DNA of 64,000 nt, taken from assembly GCA_027533185.1 (NCBI GenBank), contig JAPZTS010000016.1, forward strand, positions 97,299 to 161,298, given 5' to 3'. Position 1 is the stretch's first letter; each line of letters begins with the position of its first letter. Source of the stretch: Leptospira sp. (GTDB lineage: Bacteria; Spirochaetota; Leptospiria; Leptospirales; Leptospiraceae). This document shows, in pieces, positions 8,260 to 15,647 of the stretch. Both the position numbers and the translations under genes were made by a program. A model generated the notes under the pieces. It was not told where the DNA came from. It ran no database searches and saw nothing but the letters and a program-made list of their open reading frames with translations.

Positions 8260-9996
8260 ATGCTAAAACAAACCATATCACTCATCATAGTTCTTTTGCT
8301 AACGGTGGGTTGTTCGTCTAAAAAGAGGGGATTACCTCTATGGTTTTTAATCCTAGGAGGTGGAGGGACCACAGATTCCGTTCCTGCGTCCGGAACCACA
8401 ATCGACAATGCGAATAACGGTGGCTCCTTTGTTGTTGCGCCAATAGATCAAAATATTCCAGACAATTCGAGCAATACTGGTGGCGGTCCAAATTCTGGTT
8501 CACAAGACCCAATTACAACCATTATATCTAACATCACATATCAGATATTAAATGACGTATTTTTGTGGGACAACACAATCACAACAAATATCACTATCCG
8601 AGTATCCAACGAAGATGGACCACTTGCGGGAATCACTGTAAAAGTTTCTGAAGACCAATCGAACCCTGGAATTACGCAAACGCTCAATCAGGGTCTAACT
8701 GGTTCCAACGGTGTTATCAATTTGCAGATCACAGTCAACCCTTCTGTGAATGAAATCATTCTAACAATTGTAGGTATCAATCCGAAGACGGGACAGTTAC
8801 AAGAAATATCTGGACGAATTCCAATCCAAATCCCCAATCCAAATTCAGGTGGGAATGGGTCAGGAGGGGGAACAGTTGTTATTGCACCGGACGTAGATTT
8901 AGATACTGGAAACTTTGATAGTCCTAACGGCTGTTTAACAAACATCGATACAGATTGTGATGGCATTGCGGACGCGGATGATGATTTTCCTAATGACCCT
9001 ACTTTAGGTTGGACCTTAAATTCAGGACGAGCTACATTGGCTTGGGAAGACTACTACCAATCTTCACATATTGTAAATGGAACTGTGAATCCGAATAACG
9101 ATATGGACCTAAATGACCACGTAACAGTTTTCCAGACGGCACAAAATTTCACTCCTCAAGGTAAGATAGCCACAATCTCTGGAGTCTTTACCCATGTTGG
9201 TAAGGGTGCTGGTTTTAACCACGACTTACGTTTAAGTTTAGATGTGCCTGTCGGTGCTCAATTGGAGATCACTTACACAGGGAACAATGGACAAGTAATC
9301 CCAACGATGAACTGTGGTCTTGCCGTTTCGGCTTTTGCGAAACCCTCCGACTGCGTTGGCGGAGCTGTTACAAAGGAAGATTTGAAAGCCGGAATTCTAA
9401 TTCTACCGAATTCAAGCCACACCCTTTACGGCGCAAAAAATGCACCCAATGTAGGTGGCACCCTCAATTATGTTTTGGGTATGACTGCGAGTTTTACCAT
9501 TCGATTTGATGAGCCTGTAGATCTTAGTTTAGGCAAAAACCTGTCCGGTGGACACTTAAACTACTACCTTGCGGTCAGTGGAACTGGTGAAAAAATCTTC
9601 CGTCCTGGGTTCTACCAACTCTCCAATGGCGAGGACCGATACATTGACAGAGTGAGCGGATTCCCATTCGGAGTCATCGTTCCTGGTGTATTCAACTTCC
9701 CAAGGGAAAGAGTCAATATTCTGGATCCAAGTAACCAAGGAAAAACTGGTTACCCTGCGTTTAAAGAATGGGCCAGCTCCCGAGGAACACTCTCACGCCA
9801 GTGGTATGAACAAGTGATGGATGCAAACCTCAAGCAGTATGTTGTGGATTTAAAAGCAAACTACCAATCCCATCCGTTTACCGCATATATCCTTGGTGCT
9901 GTTCACAACTACCTCTGGAGCATTAGTATGGGACTCATCGCATTTGGTTCGTTACTCGGTTTGGGAATCCGAGCTTGGTTCCAAAGTAAGAAGTAA
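8260..9996 (+). CDS. LruC-domain lipoprotein, first copy
   Basis: A 578-residue exported lipoprotein. The signal peptide ends at TVG-Cys18. A Gly/Asn/Thr-rich linker follows (about 35-85), then an immunoglobulin-like repeat (about 90-195), a calcium-type acidic DTDCDG loop near residue 230 and the LruC domain (about 250-540) with DMDLNDH and GHLNYYLA. The last 35 residues contain a hydrophobic stretch ending in basic residues, odd for an outer-membrane lipoprotein. LruC is a Leptospira antigen recognised in equine recurrent uveitis; the domain's function is unknown. GAGGAA lies 7 bases before the start. A paralogue follows, after a strong terminator. Confidence 0.85.
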   Translation: MLKQTISLIIVLLLTVGCSSKKRGLPLWFLILGGGGTTDSVPASGTTIDNANNGGSFVVAPIDQNIPDNSSNTGGGPNSGSQDPITTIISNITYQILNDVFLWDNTITTNITIRVSNEDGPLAGITVKVSEDQSNPGITQTLNQGLTGSNGVINLQITVNPSVNEIILTIVGINPKTGQLQEISGRIPIQIPNPNSGGNGSGGGTVVIAPDVDLDTGNFDSPNGCLTNIDTDCDGIADADDDFPNDPTLGWTLNSGRATLAWEDYYQSSHIVNGTVNPNNDMDLNDHVTVFQTAQNFTPQGKIATISGVFTHVGKGAGFNHDLRLSLDVPVGAQLEITYTGNNGQVIPTMNCGLAVSAFAKPSDCVGGAVTKEDLKAGILILPNSSHTLYGAKNAPNVGGTLNYVLGMTASFTIRFDEPVDLSLGKNLSGGHLNYYLAVSGTGEKIFRPGFYQLSNGEDRYIDRVSGFPFGVIVPGVFNFPRERVNILDPSNQGKTGYPAFKEWASSRGTLSRQWYEQVMDANLKQYVVDLKANYQSHPFTAYILGAVHNYLWSISMGLIAFGSLLGLGIRAWFQSKK

Positions 9997-10024
9997 ATCC
10001 ATTCTATTGGATAGAACGAAGAAT

Positions 10025-10055
10025 CCGAAGAGATTCTCTCTCTTCGGGTTTTTTT
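10025..10055 (+). terminator. Rho-independent terminator after first LruC gene
   Basis: A perfect 9-bp stem (CCGAAGAGA with TCTCTTCGG), a 5-base loop, then G and seven T. It sits 28 bases after the stop of the first LruC gene, so the two LruC genes are likely separate transcripts. Confidence 0.85.
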
Positions 10056-10187
10056 CGCAATTTTTTTCCGTTCAATTCGTACTAGTACTGGCTATTTTGA
10101 TGGATATCCCTAAATTCTTTGATTTCTTTGTTGAATTTTTTCGAAATTTGTCGTTTCATTTGCTATACAGGTAGGATTATAAAAATA

Positions 10188-11927
10188 ATGAACCGTTGGC
10201 TAATCATTCTCACAGTCCCTCTTCTTTTTGCGGGCTGTTCTAACAAAAAAAAAGGCGCACTCCTTCTCCCCTTCCTTTCCTCCGGAGAAAGTACAAGCGC
10301 TACACAATCATCATCAAGCAATGGATCCAGTACCTTTACTGTCGTCGATTTGGGAACGGGCGATGTATCTCAGGTTACGGAGCCAGTTACACAGCCAAGT
10401 GACGCAACTGCTCCTACTGCCCCAGTAACGTCTGCTCCAACAACCGTAGCAACAACTACAACAACCACCGTGGTTCCTCAGACAGGAACAAATGGTGATT
10501 TTAATTTTGAAACAAATATAACGGTACCTGTTACAGTAGTCCTAGTGAACGAATCAGGTCCAGTCGCCAATGCGCCTGTGACCCTTACAGAAACAACAAC
10601 AACGGGAACACCAAACGTTGTTGGCCAAGGAACGACGAACGACTCCGGAACGGCAACGATACCTGTAAGTGTTCCTCCTACCGTAACCGAAGTGCAAGTT
10701 AGTATCGTCGGTGTGAACCCTACTACAGGGGAAGTTGAATCGCTCACAGGAACTGCTCCGATCCAACAACCTTCAGATCCTGAAATGGGGGCAACTACAC
10801 CAGGAACTGTTGCAATAGCACCTACCATCAATTTAGATGTCATTAACTTCCAACCAGTCAATGGTTGTGTTCCAGCGATCGATTCGGATTGTGATGGGAT
10901 TGCCAATATCCACGATGAGTTTCCAGAAGATCCATCCCTTGCTTTTGTATCGCGCTCTGGAAGATACACAATCGCGTTTGAAGACTTATTTCCAAGTGCT
11001 GGAGATGCTGATCTAAACGACCATTCTACTATTTTCAGCACGGAGTTTGATCGAACACCAGATAACAAAGTAAAAACGATCCGAGGAACTTACACCCTTG
11101 TTGCAAAGGGCGCAGGGTATAATCATGAACTTCGCCTATCCTTGGATGTTCCATCCAATGCCGTAGTCGAAGTAAGCTATCTTGATGGAAGTGGAAACCC
11201 CTGGAATGGATGTGCGACGGCACCAAAATACACTGCGAACACATCGGGTGATTGCACTGGTGGAACACTCAATCCAGATCAGCTCAAAAGAGGGGTTCTA
11301 CTCCTTCCGAGTTCCGACAGAACTTTGTTTGGCAGAAAAAATGCCCCTTCTGCTGGAACAAACTTTACTATCAATGACTTTGTCCGTGGGGTTACAGCAA
11401 ACGTAACGATTACATTTGCAGAACCAGTGAATCTAAACTCTGGCAAAAATCTCGCCGGTGGGCATTTAAACTACTTTCTCGCTATCAACCAAAAGACAAG
11501 TGGAGTTTTTCGACAAATCTACCGACCTGGCTTCTATAAAAATGCAAATGGAAGAGATCAGTTCCTAGATAACAAAGGTTTTCCTTGGGCGATCATAGTT
11601 CCAGGAATCTTCAACCACCCAACGGAAGGAAGTGATATTAGAAAACCATCTACGTCTGGTTATATCTTCTTCAATGCTTGGATGAATTCCAACGGAGTCG
11701 CACACAAGGATTGGTATGAGCATATGGATTTAATTCCGGCGCCAAACAGACCTTCGTATGTAGTTCGAGTCCGTGATTTTTACACTGACAATGGTTTCTC
11801 TGCATACCTCATCAAGGCGGTTCGTAAGAACGTATTGGAAGTATCAGCAAGCCTCATCGTTGTAGGAGCTGCACTTGGATTTTTTATGAAAAAAAGACTA
11901 GGACACCACAACCACAAAGAAGCCTAA
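10188..11927 (+). CDS. LruC-domain lipoprotein, second copy
   Basis: A 579-residue paralogue of the preceding gene with the same order of parts: signal peptide ending FAG-Cys17, a Thr/Pro/Ser-rich linker (about 40-105) instead of a Gly/Asn-rich one, an Ig-like repeat, the acidic DSDCDG loop near residue 232, the LruC domain with DADLNDH and GHLNYFLA, and a hydrophobic C-terminal helix with a basic, His-rich tail. I chose the ATG at 10188 because it gives a clean lipoprotein signal; an in-frame upstream start would bury it. The C-terminal half is much more like copy one than the N-terminal half is, as expected if the linker evolves fast at the surface. Confidence 0.85.
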   Translation: MNRWLIILTVPLLFAGCSNKKKGALLLPFLSSGESTSATQSSSSNGSSTFTVVDLGTGDVSQVTEPVTQPSDATAPTAPVTSAPTTVATTTTTTVVPQTGTNGDFNFETNITVPVTVVLVNESGPVANAPVTLTETTTTGTPNVVGQGTTNDSGTATIPVSVPPTVTEVQVSIVGVNPTTGEVESLTGTAPIQQPSDPEMGATTPGTVAIAPTINLDVINFQPVNGCVPAIDSDCDGIANIHDEFPEDPSLAFVSRSGRYTIAFEDLFPSAGDADLNDHSTIFSTEFDRTPDNKVKTIRGTYTLVAKGAGYNHELRLSLDVPSNAVVEVSYLDGSGNPWNGCATAPKYTANTSGDCTGGTLNPDQLKRGVLLLPSSDRTLFGRKNAPSAGTNFTINDFVRGVTANVTITFAEPVNLNSGKNLAGGHLNYFLAINQKTSGVFRQIYRPGFYKNANGRDQFLDNKGFPWAIIVPGIFNHPTEGSDIRKPSTSGYIFFNAWMNSNGVAHKDWYEHMDLIPAPNRPSYVVRVRDFYTDNGFSAYLIKAVRKNVLEVSASLIVVGAALGFFMKKRLGHHNHKEA

Positions 11928-11960
11928 ACCAAACTTCGTTTCAAACCTACCTAAAGAAAT

Positions 11961-11992
11961 CCTTCCTCTCTTAGAGGGGAAGGTTTTTTTTT
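11961..11992 (+). terminator. Terminator after second LruC gene, abutting the ligase start
   Basis: A 10-bp stem (CCTTCCTCTC with GAGGGGAAGG, one G-T pair), a 3-base loop, then nine T. The T run ends 8 bases before the ligase ATG at 12000. The 3' arm is purine-rich and could act as a ribosome site, so the element may double as an attenuator. Confidence 0.85.
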
Positions 11993-11999
11993 GAATTAT

Positions 12000-13481
12000 A
12001 TGCCCTCTCTTCGCTTTGCGGACAACGACTACTTCCTCTCAGGATCCTTCGAGTCCGACCTAATGATGGAATCCCCCGTCCTGATAGACCCTAAATGGAA
12101 AGGTACAAGCCTAAGTAAAAAACTAGAATCTATCCAAACACTACCGAATCTTCCGGGAAGGTTCTACTTGGCCACTTCTGGTTCCACTGGAAATCCCAAA
12201 TTGGTCGCAAAAGATATGTCCGCGATGGAAACGGAACTTGGAGCTTGGGGAGCCCTTCCCGAGGTTACCCTTTTGTTTGCCAACCAGCCGATCGACGTCC
12301 ACGTCCCCCTCTGCCACCTCTATGGCCTCATTTGGGGCTATTTCCTGCCGAAACTTTTTGGAGTCACAACAGCCTTTGGTCCGTCGATCGATTCCAATCC
12401 AAGAAAAAGAGAGGGTGAAAAGCCTTTTCACGTCGGCGGGGAGGTCCGACCGATCACAGCGGTGACTACGGCTGAGGCACTGCGATCTAGGGTTCGGATA
12501 GGACTTCCACTCCCAAAGATTGCTATTGTTTCTGGGATGAAATTTCCAGCGGATCTAGCTAAAACTCTCCGAGAAAAAACCCATATCCAAGTCTTCGAAA
12601 TCTATGGATCGACAGAAACAGGAGGGATCGGATTTCGAGATCCTTTAAGGCAGGCTCGGTTCCAAATTCTGCCCATTGTAGCAACACAGACTAAGGGATT
12701 GCTGGAAGAAAACAAAGAAGCCACAAATGAAGTTGAACTCTTAGTTAATAGTCCTTATATTTCTCGTCAAATCTTCACCTTTTCTGAGTTTGGTGAATGG
12801 AGAGAAGAAATCCTAGATCCCAATGGCTATTTTGAAACAAGTGATGTAGGAACCCAAAACGACTTGGGTTGGTACCTTTTGGGGAGGAAGGACCGCATCA
12901 TCAAACGAAAAGGAAAACGAGTCTCGCTTGATACAATTGAAGGCGAAATTTCCGAACTCATCCCTGGATTTGATTTTGTCTGTGTAAGCCTCCAGCTTAA
13001 CTCTGGACAAAGTTTTGGACTCGTCACAAATTTCACAGATGAACATGAGTTAAAAGAATATCTCAAAATCAATCTCCCTGAAAGTCATTTCCCAGAGTGG
13101 ATCCAATTTTTGGAGGTTCTACCAAAACTTCCAAACGGCAAATGGGACAGAAAAGAAATGGAACTCCTCTTCCAAAAGGAAATCCGTATGAAAAACCATC
13201 TAGAATCTCTGGAAGCGAACGAAGTTCGGGAAGATATCTTTCGGTCCGTAGACCCAATCCAAAAAATCGTACAGACTGTACTTAAGATGGATACAAAAAT
13301 AGAAGAAAACTCTCATTTGATCTATGACTACCAGATGGACTCCCTCCAATTTACGGAGATGGTCTTCTTGTTGGAACGTCTTGTTTTGAAAAAATTTCCT
13401 GAAGAAGATAGATCCCTGTCCTACTTTTATAGCATTTCAGGAATCCGAGAGTATCTAAAAGAAAAAATTTACTTGGTGTAA
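12000..13481 (+). CDS. Short AMP-binding ligase fused to a carrier domain; candidate p-coumarate ligase for PYP
   Basis: A 493-residue adenylate-forming enzyme. P-loop TSGSTGNPK at 59-67, HLYGLIWG region near 105, YGSTETGG at 202-209, a GRKDRIIKRKGKRVS hinge, and NGKWDR with the catalytic Lys at 381. The P-loop comes about 100 residues earlier than in ordinary acyl-CoA synthetases, as in the compact 4-coumarate ligase family tied to photoactive yellow protein (from memory of that family). Residues about 405-493 form an acyl-carrier-like domain with Ser448 in MDSLQ as the likely phosphopantetheine site. The gene converges on the PYP gene with a 4-base gap. The coumarate role is inference from context; an acyl-ACP ligase is the alternative. 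A TTG at 11991 is another possible start. Confidence 0.75.
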   Translation: MPSLRFADNDYFLSGSFESDLMMESPVLIDPKWKGTSLSKKLESIQTLPNLPGRFYLATSGSTGNPKLVAKDMSAMETELGAWGALPEVTLLFANQPIDVHVPLCHLYGLIWGYFLPKLFGVTTAFGPSIDSNPRKREGEKPFHVGGEVRPITAVTTAEALRSRVRIGLPLPKIAIVSGMKFPADLAKTLREKTHIQVFEIYGSTETGGIGFRDPLRQARFQILPIVATQTKGLLEENKEATNEVELLVNSPYISRQIFTFSEFGEWREEILDPNGYFETSDVGTQNDLGWYLLGRKDRIIKRKGKRVSLDTIEGEISELIPGFDFVCVSLQLNSGQSFGLVTNFTDEHELKEYLKINLPESHFPEWIQFLEVLPKLPNGKWDRKEMELLFQKEIRMKNHLESLEANEVREDIFRSVDPIQKIVQTVLKMDTKIEENSHLIYDYQMDSLQFTEMVFLLERLVLKKFPEEDRSLSYFYSISGIREYLKEKIYLV

Positions 13482-13500
13482 AATTCTATCTCAATTTTAC
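13478..13500. terminator. AT-rich hairpin between convergent ligase and PYP genes
   Basis: A 7-bp inverted repeat (GTAAAAT with ATTTTAC, 9-base loop) covers both stop codons. It is weak and AT-rich, possibly a shared bidirectional terminator; there is no other space between the two genes. Confidence 0.35.
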
Positions 13501-13857
13501 AAAAATCCAGTTTGTAGAGGAAGCTTTGTCATGGTAGAGGTGGATGACTACATTTGTAGGTTTCATCTTGTATGTAAACACATAGTTGAAAGCAACGTCT
13601 AAGTCACCTGAAATCACTCCCTCTTTAAATCTTCCGTAGAAGATACGGTTGTTCGTACAAATTGCTACCTCAGTAAAGAAGTTTTTTCCTACAGCCGTTG
13701 CAATGGGGACATTCGCAAGTTCAGATTCGTATTTATTATACAGAAGGATCTTCCCGTTACTGTCCACTTTTACGATTCCGTAGGATGCTTGGTCTGCCTC
13801 TCCTTGCGTTAAACTGCCCAATTTTCCTAAAACTGATGGGTCTATAAACTTGCTCAT
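13486..13857 (-). CDS. pyp: Photoactive yellow protein homologue
   Basis: A 123-residue single PAS-fold protein that aligns over its whole length with Halorhodospira halophila PYP (125 residues, recalled sequence) at a constant offset of two. Kept residues: Tyr40 (Tyr42 in PYP), Glu44 (Glu46), Cys67 (Cys69, thioester to p-coumaric acid), Phe90, Tyr92, Phe94, Tyr96 and Met98, plus GKNFF and FYGRFKEGV. Changed: Thr50 to Ala48 and Arg52 to Val50, both near the chromophore. PYPs are blue-light receptors, linked to phototaxis in some bacteria. The gene lies 19 bases after a coiled-coil gene and converges on a candidate chromophore ligase. That it binds chromophore is inference from the residues. 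Confidence 0.88.
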   Translation of the reverse strand: MSKFIDPSVLGKLGSLTQGEADQASYGIVKVDSNGKILLYNKYESELANVPIATAVGKNFFTEVAICTNNRIFYGRFKEGVISGDLDVAFNYVFTYKMKPTNVVIHLYHDKASSTNWIFVKLR

Positions 13858-13876
13858 TTCATCACTATCCTATTTT

Positions 13877-14281
13877 TTATGTTTCGTATTCTGCATACAT
13901 GGAATTCAATTGCTCTTCCATACCCACTATCATTTGCAAAACTTCATCAACGGAATCCGTTCCAGTTTTTGCAAACAAACGCTCTTTTTCTGCATAGAGA
14001 TCCGATAGTTGTTCTTTCAGAAGATCAACATCTCCACTCTTGGACGTAGCGGAATCCCTGATTGTTGCATTATTTTCCTTTTCCGCATACAATGACTCCA
14101 CCTGCTCAATCAAATCCTTGGTAACTTGAATGAGTGTCGGAACGTCATCTGCTCCTCTGACCTGGGCTCGGACCAATTCATTGATCCAATAAACGAGCGA
14201 ATTTTGGGACTTCGCTCGATCCAAACGAAGTCTTTCTTCCAAGGGGAAGTGTTCCTCTATTTCCTTTTTTGTAAAAATCAT
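13877..14281 (-). CDS. Coiled-coil protein with three EQ(x)4YAE(x)E repeats
   Basis: A 134-residue soluble, acidic, mostly helical protein that I do not recognise. An 11-residue motif, EQ-hydrophobic-x-x-(L/M)-YAE-(K/Y)-E, occurs three times at residues 59-69, 90-100 and 123-133, spaced 31 and 33 residues apart and separated by flexible or helical segments. There is no signal peptide, membrane helix or cysteine. The gene precedes the PYP gene by 19 bases on the same strand and so should be co-transcribed with it. It is divergent from an MCP. A scaffold or adaptor linking the light sensor to a partner is a guess from context. Confidence 0.7.
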   Translation of the reverse strand: MIFTKKEIEEHFPLEERLRLDRAKSQNSLVYWINELVRAQVRGADDVPTLIQVTKDLIEQVESLYAEKENNATIRDSATSKSGDVDLLKEQLSDLYAEKERLFAKTGTDSVDEVLQMIVGMEEQLNSMYAEYET

Positions 14282-14354
14282 TGTCTAACCCATTGATACT
14301 TGCAAATATAGAAGACGATTCCATCTGTTTCCATTCATCTGGCAAGTACAACAA

Positions 14355-15608
14355 ATGTCTGAAAAAAAATTAAAATACATTGAATTTTTAAATTCTAAAT
14401 ACGGCCTCTACGAAAGGTTAATTAAAATCGAATTCGTATTGGCTTTTATCCTAATTTTCTTTTCTGGTTTTTTGATATACGAATCATTAATTGGGACATT
14501 TGATGCACCAAAAAACCTCGTGATTGGAATCGTTTCATCCGTTTTTCTCATTTTAGGGCTCTATCTAGAATTCAAAAAAAAAGATATCGTAAAAGAAATT
14601 GTAGGACCCAAAACCCAAAAAGCTGATCCAGTTCTTTTGTTATCTGCCTTTGGTGTAGATATTTCCGAATATTCGGAAGTTCTTGTTCATTCTATGGATG
14701 GAATGAAAGTTAGGGTGGATTCGATCACAAAAAACCTAGCAGATTTGAATCATAAGCTCCACCAAACAGGAGAAGACATAGGAAAGATCTACCAAATAGT
14801 TTCCCAATTGGCAACTGAAGAAGTGAAACTTATGGAAGCAGTTGGTAAAACTTCTGAAGAGATTCATATCATGTTGGAGATTGTTACACTCGTTATCGAT
14901 GCTATCACTGGCAAAAATACCGCGATGGAAAATATGGTCACACTCAGTAAATCGGGACAAGAGAAAGTGCTCCGCACGAACGAAATTATAAAAAAAATTC
15001 GAGAATCTTCAGGAAGTATATTAAAGCTTATTGATTTCATCAATAATGTCTCCAAAGAAACGAACCTTCTAGCAATTAATGCCGCTATTGAAGCAACCCA
15101 TTCAGGAAGTGAGGGAAAGGGATTTACCGTTATCGCCGAAGAAATTCGAAATCTAGCTACCGAAACTGCACAAAATGCACGGGAGATTAATAAAATCTTA
15201 AAAAGTAATATTGAAGATTACGCGATTGCTGATAATTCGAGTAACGACTCTGCAGAGGCCTTTCGCTACATAGCGAGTGAGATCCATACGATCCACGGAA
15301 CCATTGCCGAAGTTGTGCAATCCATCCAAGAGTTGAAAACGAGAGGTGAGGAAATCCTAGGCAAGGCAAAAACTTTGGACGAAGTTGCGGAAAGGGTTCG
15401 AGATACTTCTGGGGAGGTTTACGGAGAGATTGTAAACGTGAACGCAAACCTGGATGAAATCCAAACCCTCTCCGATCAAATCCAACTCGAGAGTAAAGAG
15501 ATTGAAGAGAGCCAAGAGTGGGTAGGACGAATCACTAAAAAAATGCGTGAAAAAATTGAAGCCATTACCCAACAGACGGACGAGTTTTTGAAAGAAAACC
15601 TAATGTAA
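14355..15608 (+). CDS. Methyl-accepting chemotaxis protein without a periplasmic sensor
   Basis: A 417-residue inner-membrane MCP. Two helices (about 25-43 and 54-72) are joined by only about ten periplasmic residues, then comes a long helical cytoplasmic domain with the hairpin tip KETNLLAINAAIEA at about 234-247 and GKGFTVIAEEIRNLA. There is no Cache, 4-helix or HAMP domain, so it cannot sense a periplasmic ligand in the usual way and probably reports the state of a cytoplasmic partner. It is divergent from the coiled-coil/PYP pair, sharing a 73-base intergenic region, which suggests PYP or the coiled-coil protein as that partner (inference). Confidence 0.85.
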   Translation: MSEKKLKYIEFLNSKYGLYERLIKIEFVLAFILIFFSGFLIYESLIGTFDAPKNLVIGIVSSVFLILGLYLEFKKKDIVKEIVGPKTQKADPVLLLSAFGVDISEYSEVLVHSMDGMKVRVDSITKNLADLNHKLHQTGEDIGKIYQIVSQLATEEVKLMEAVGKTSEEIHIMLEIVTLVIDAITGKNTAMENMVTLSKSGQEKVLRTNEIIKKIRESSGSILKLIDFINNVSKETNLLAINAAIEATHSGSEGKGFTVIAEEIRNLATETAQNAREINKILKSNIEDYAIADNSSNDSAEAFRYIASEIHTIHGTIAEVVQSIQELKTRGEEILGKAKTLDEVAERVRDTSGEVYGEIVNVNANLDEIQTLSDQIQLESKEIEESQEWVGRITKKMREKIEAITQQTDEFLKENLM

Positions 15609-15647
15609 CAGAAGTTTTCTTTCGTTCGCGGAGTCCCAAAGTAACCT

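Noticed and set aside
10478..11068. Long antisense reading frame (196 codons) inside the second LruC gene
   Set aside because: It is the shadow of a Thr/Val/Pro-rich coding region; the composition follows the sense codons and it has no domain or ribosome site.
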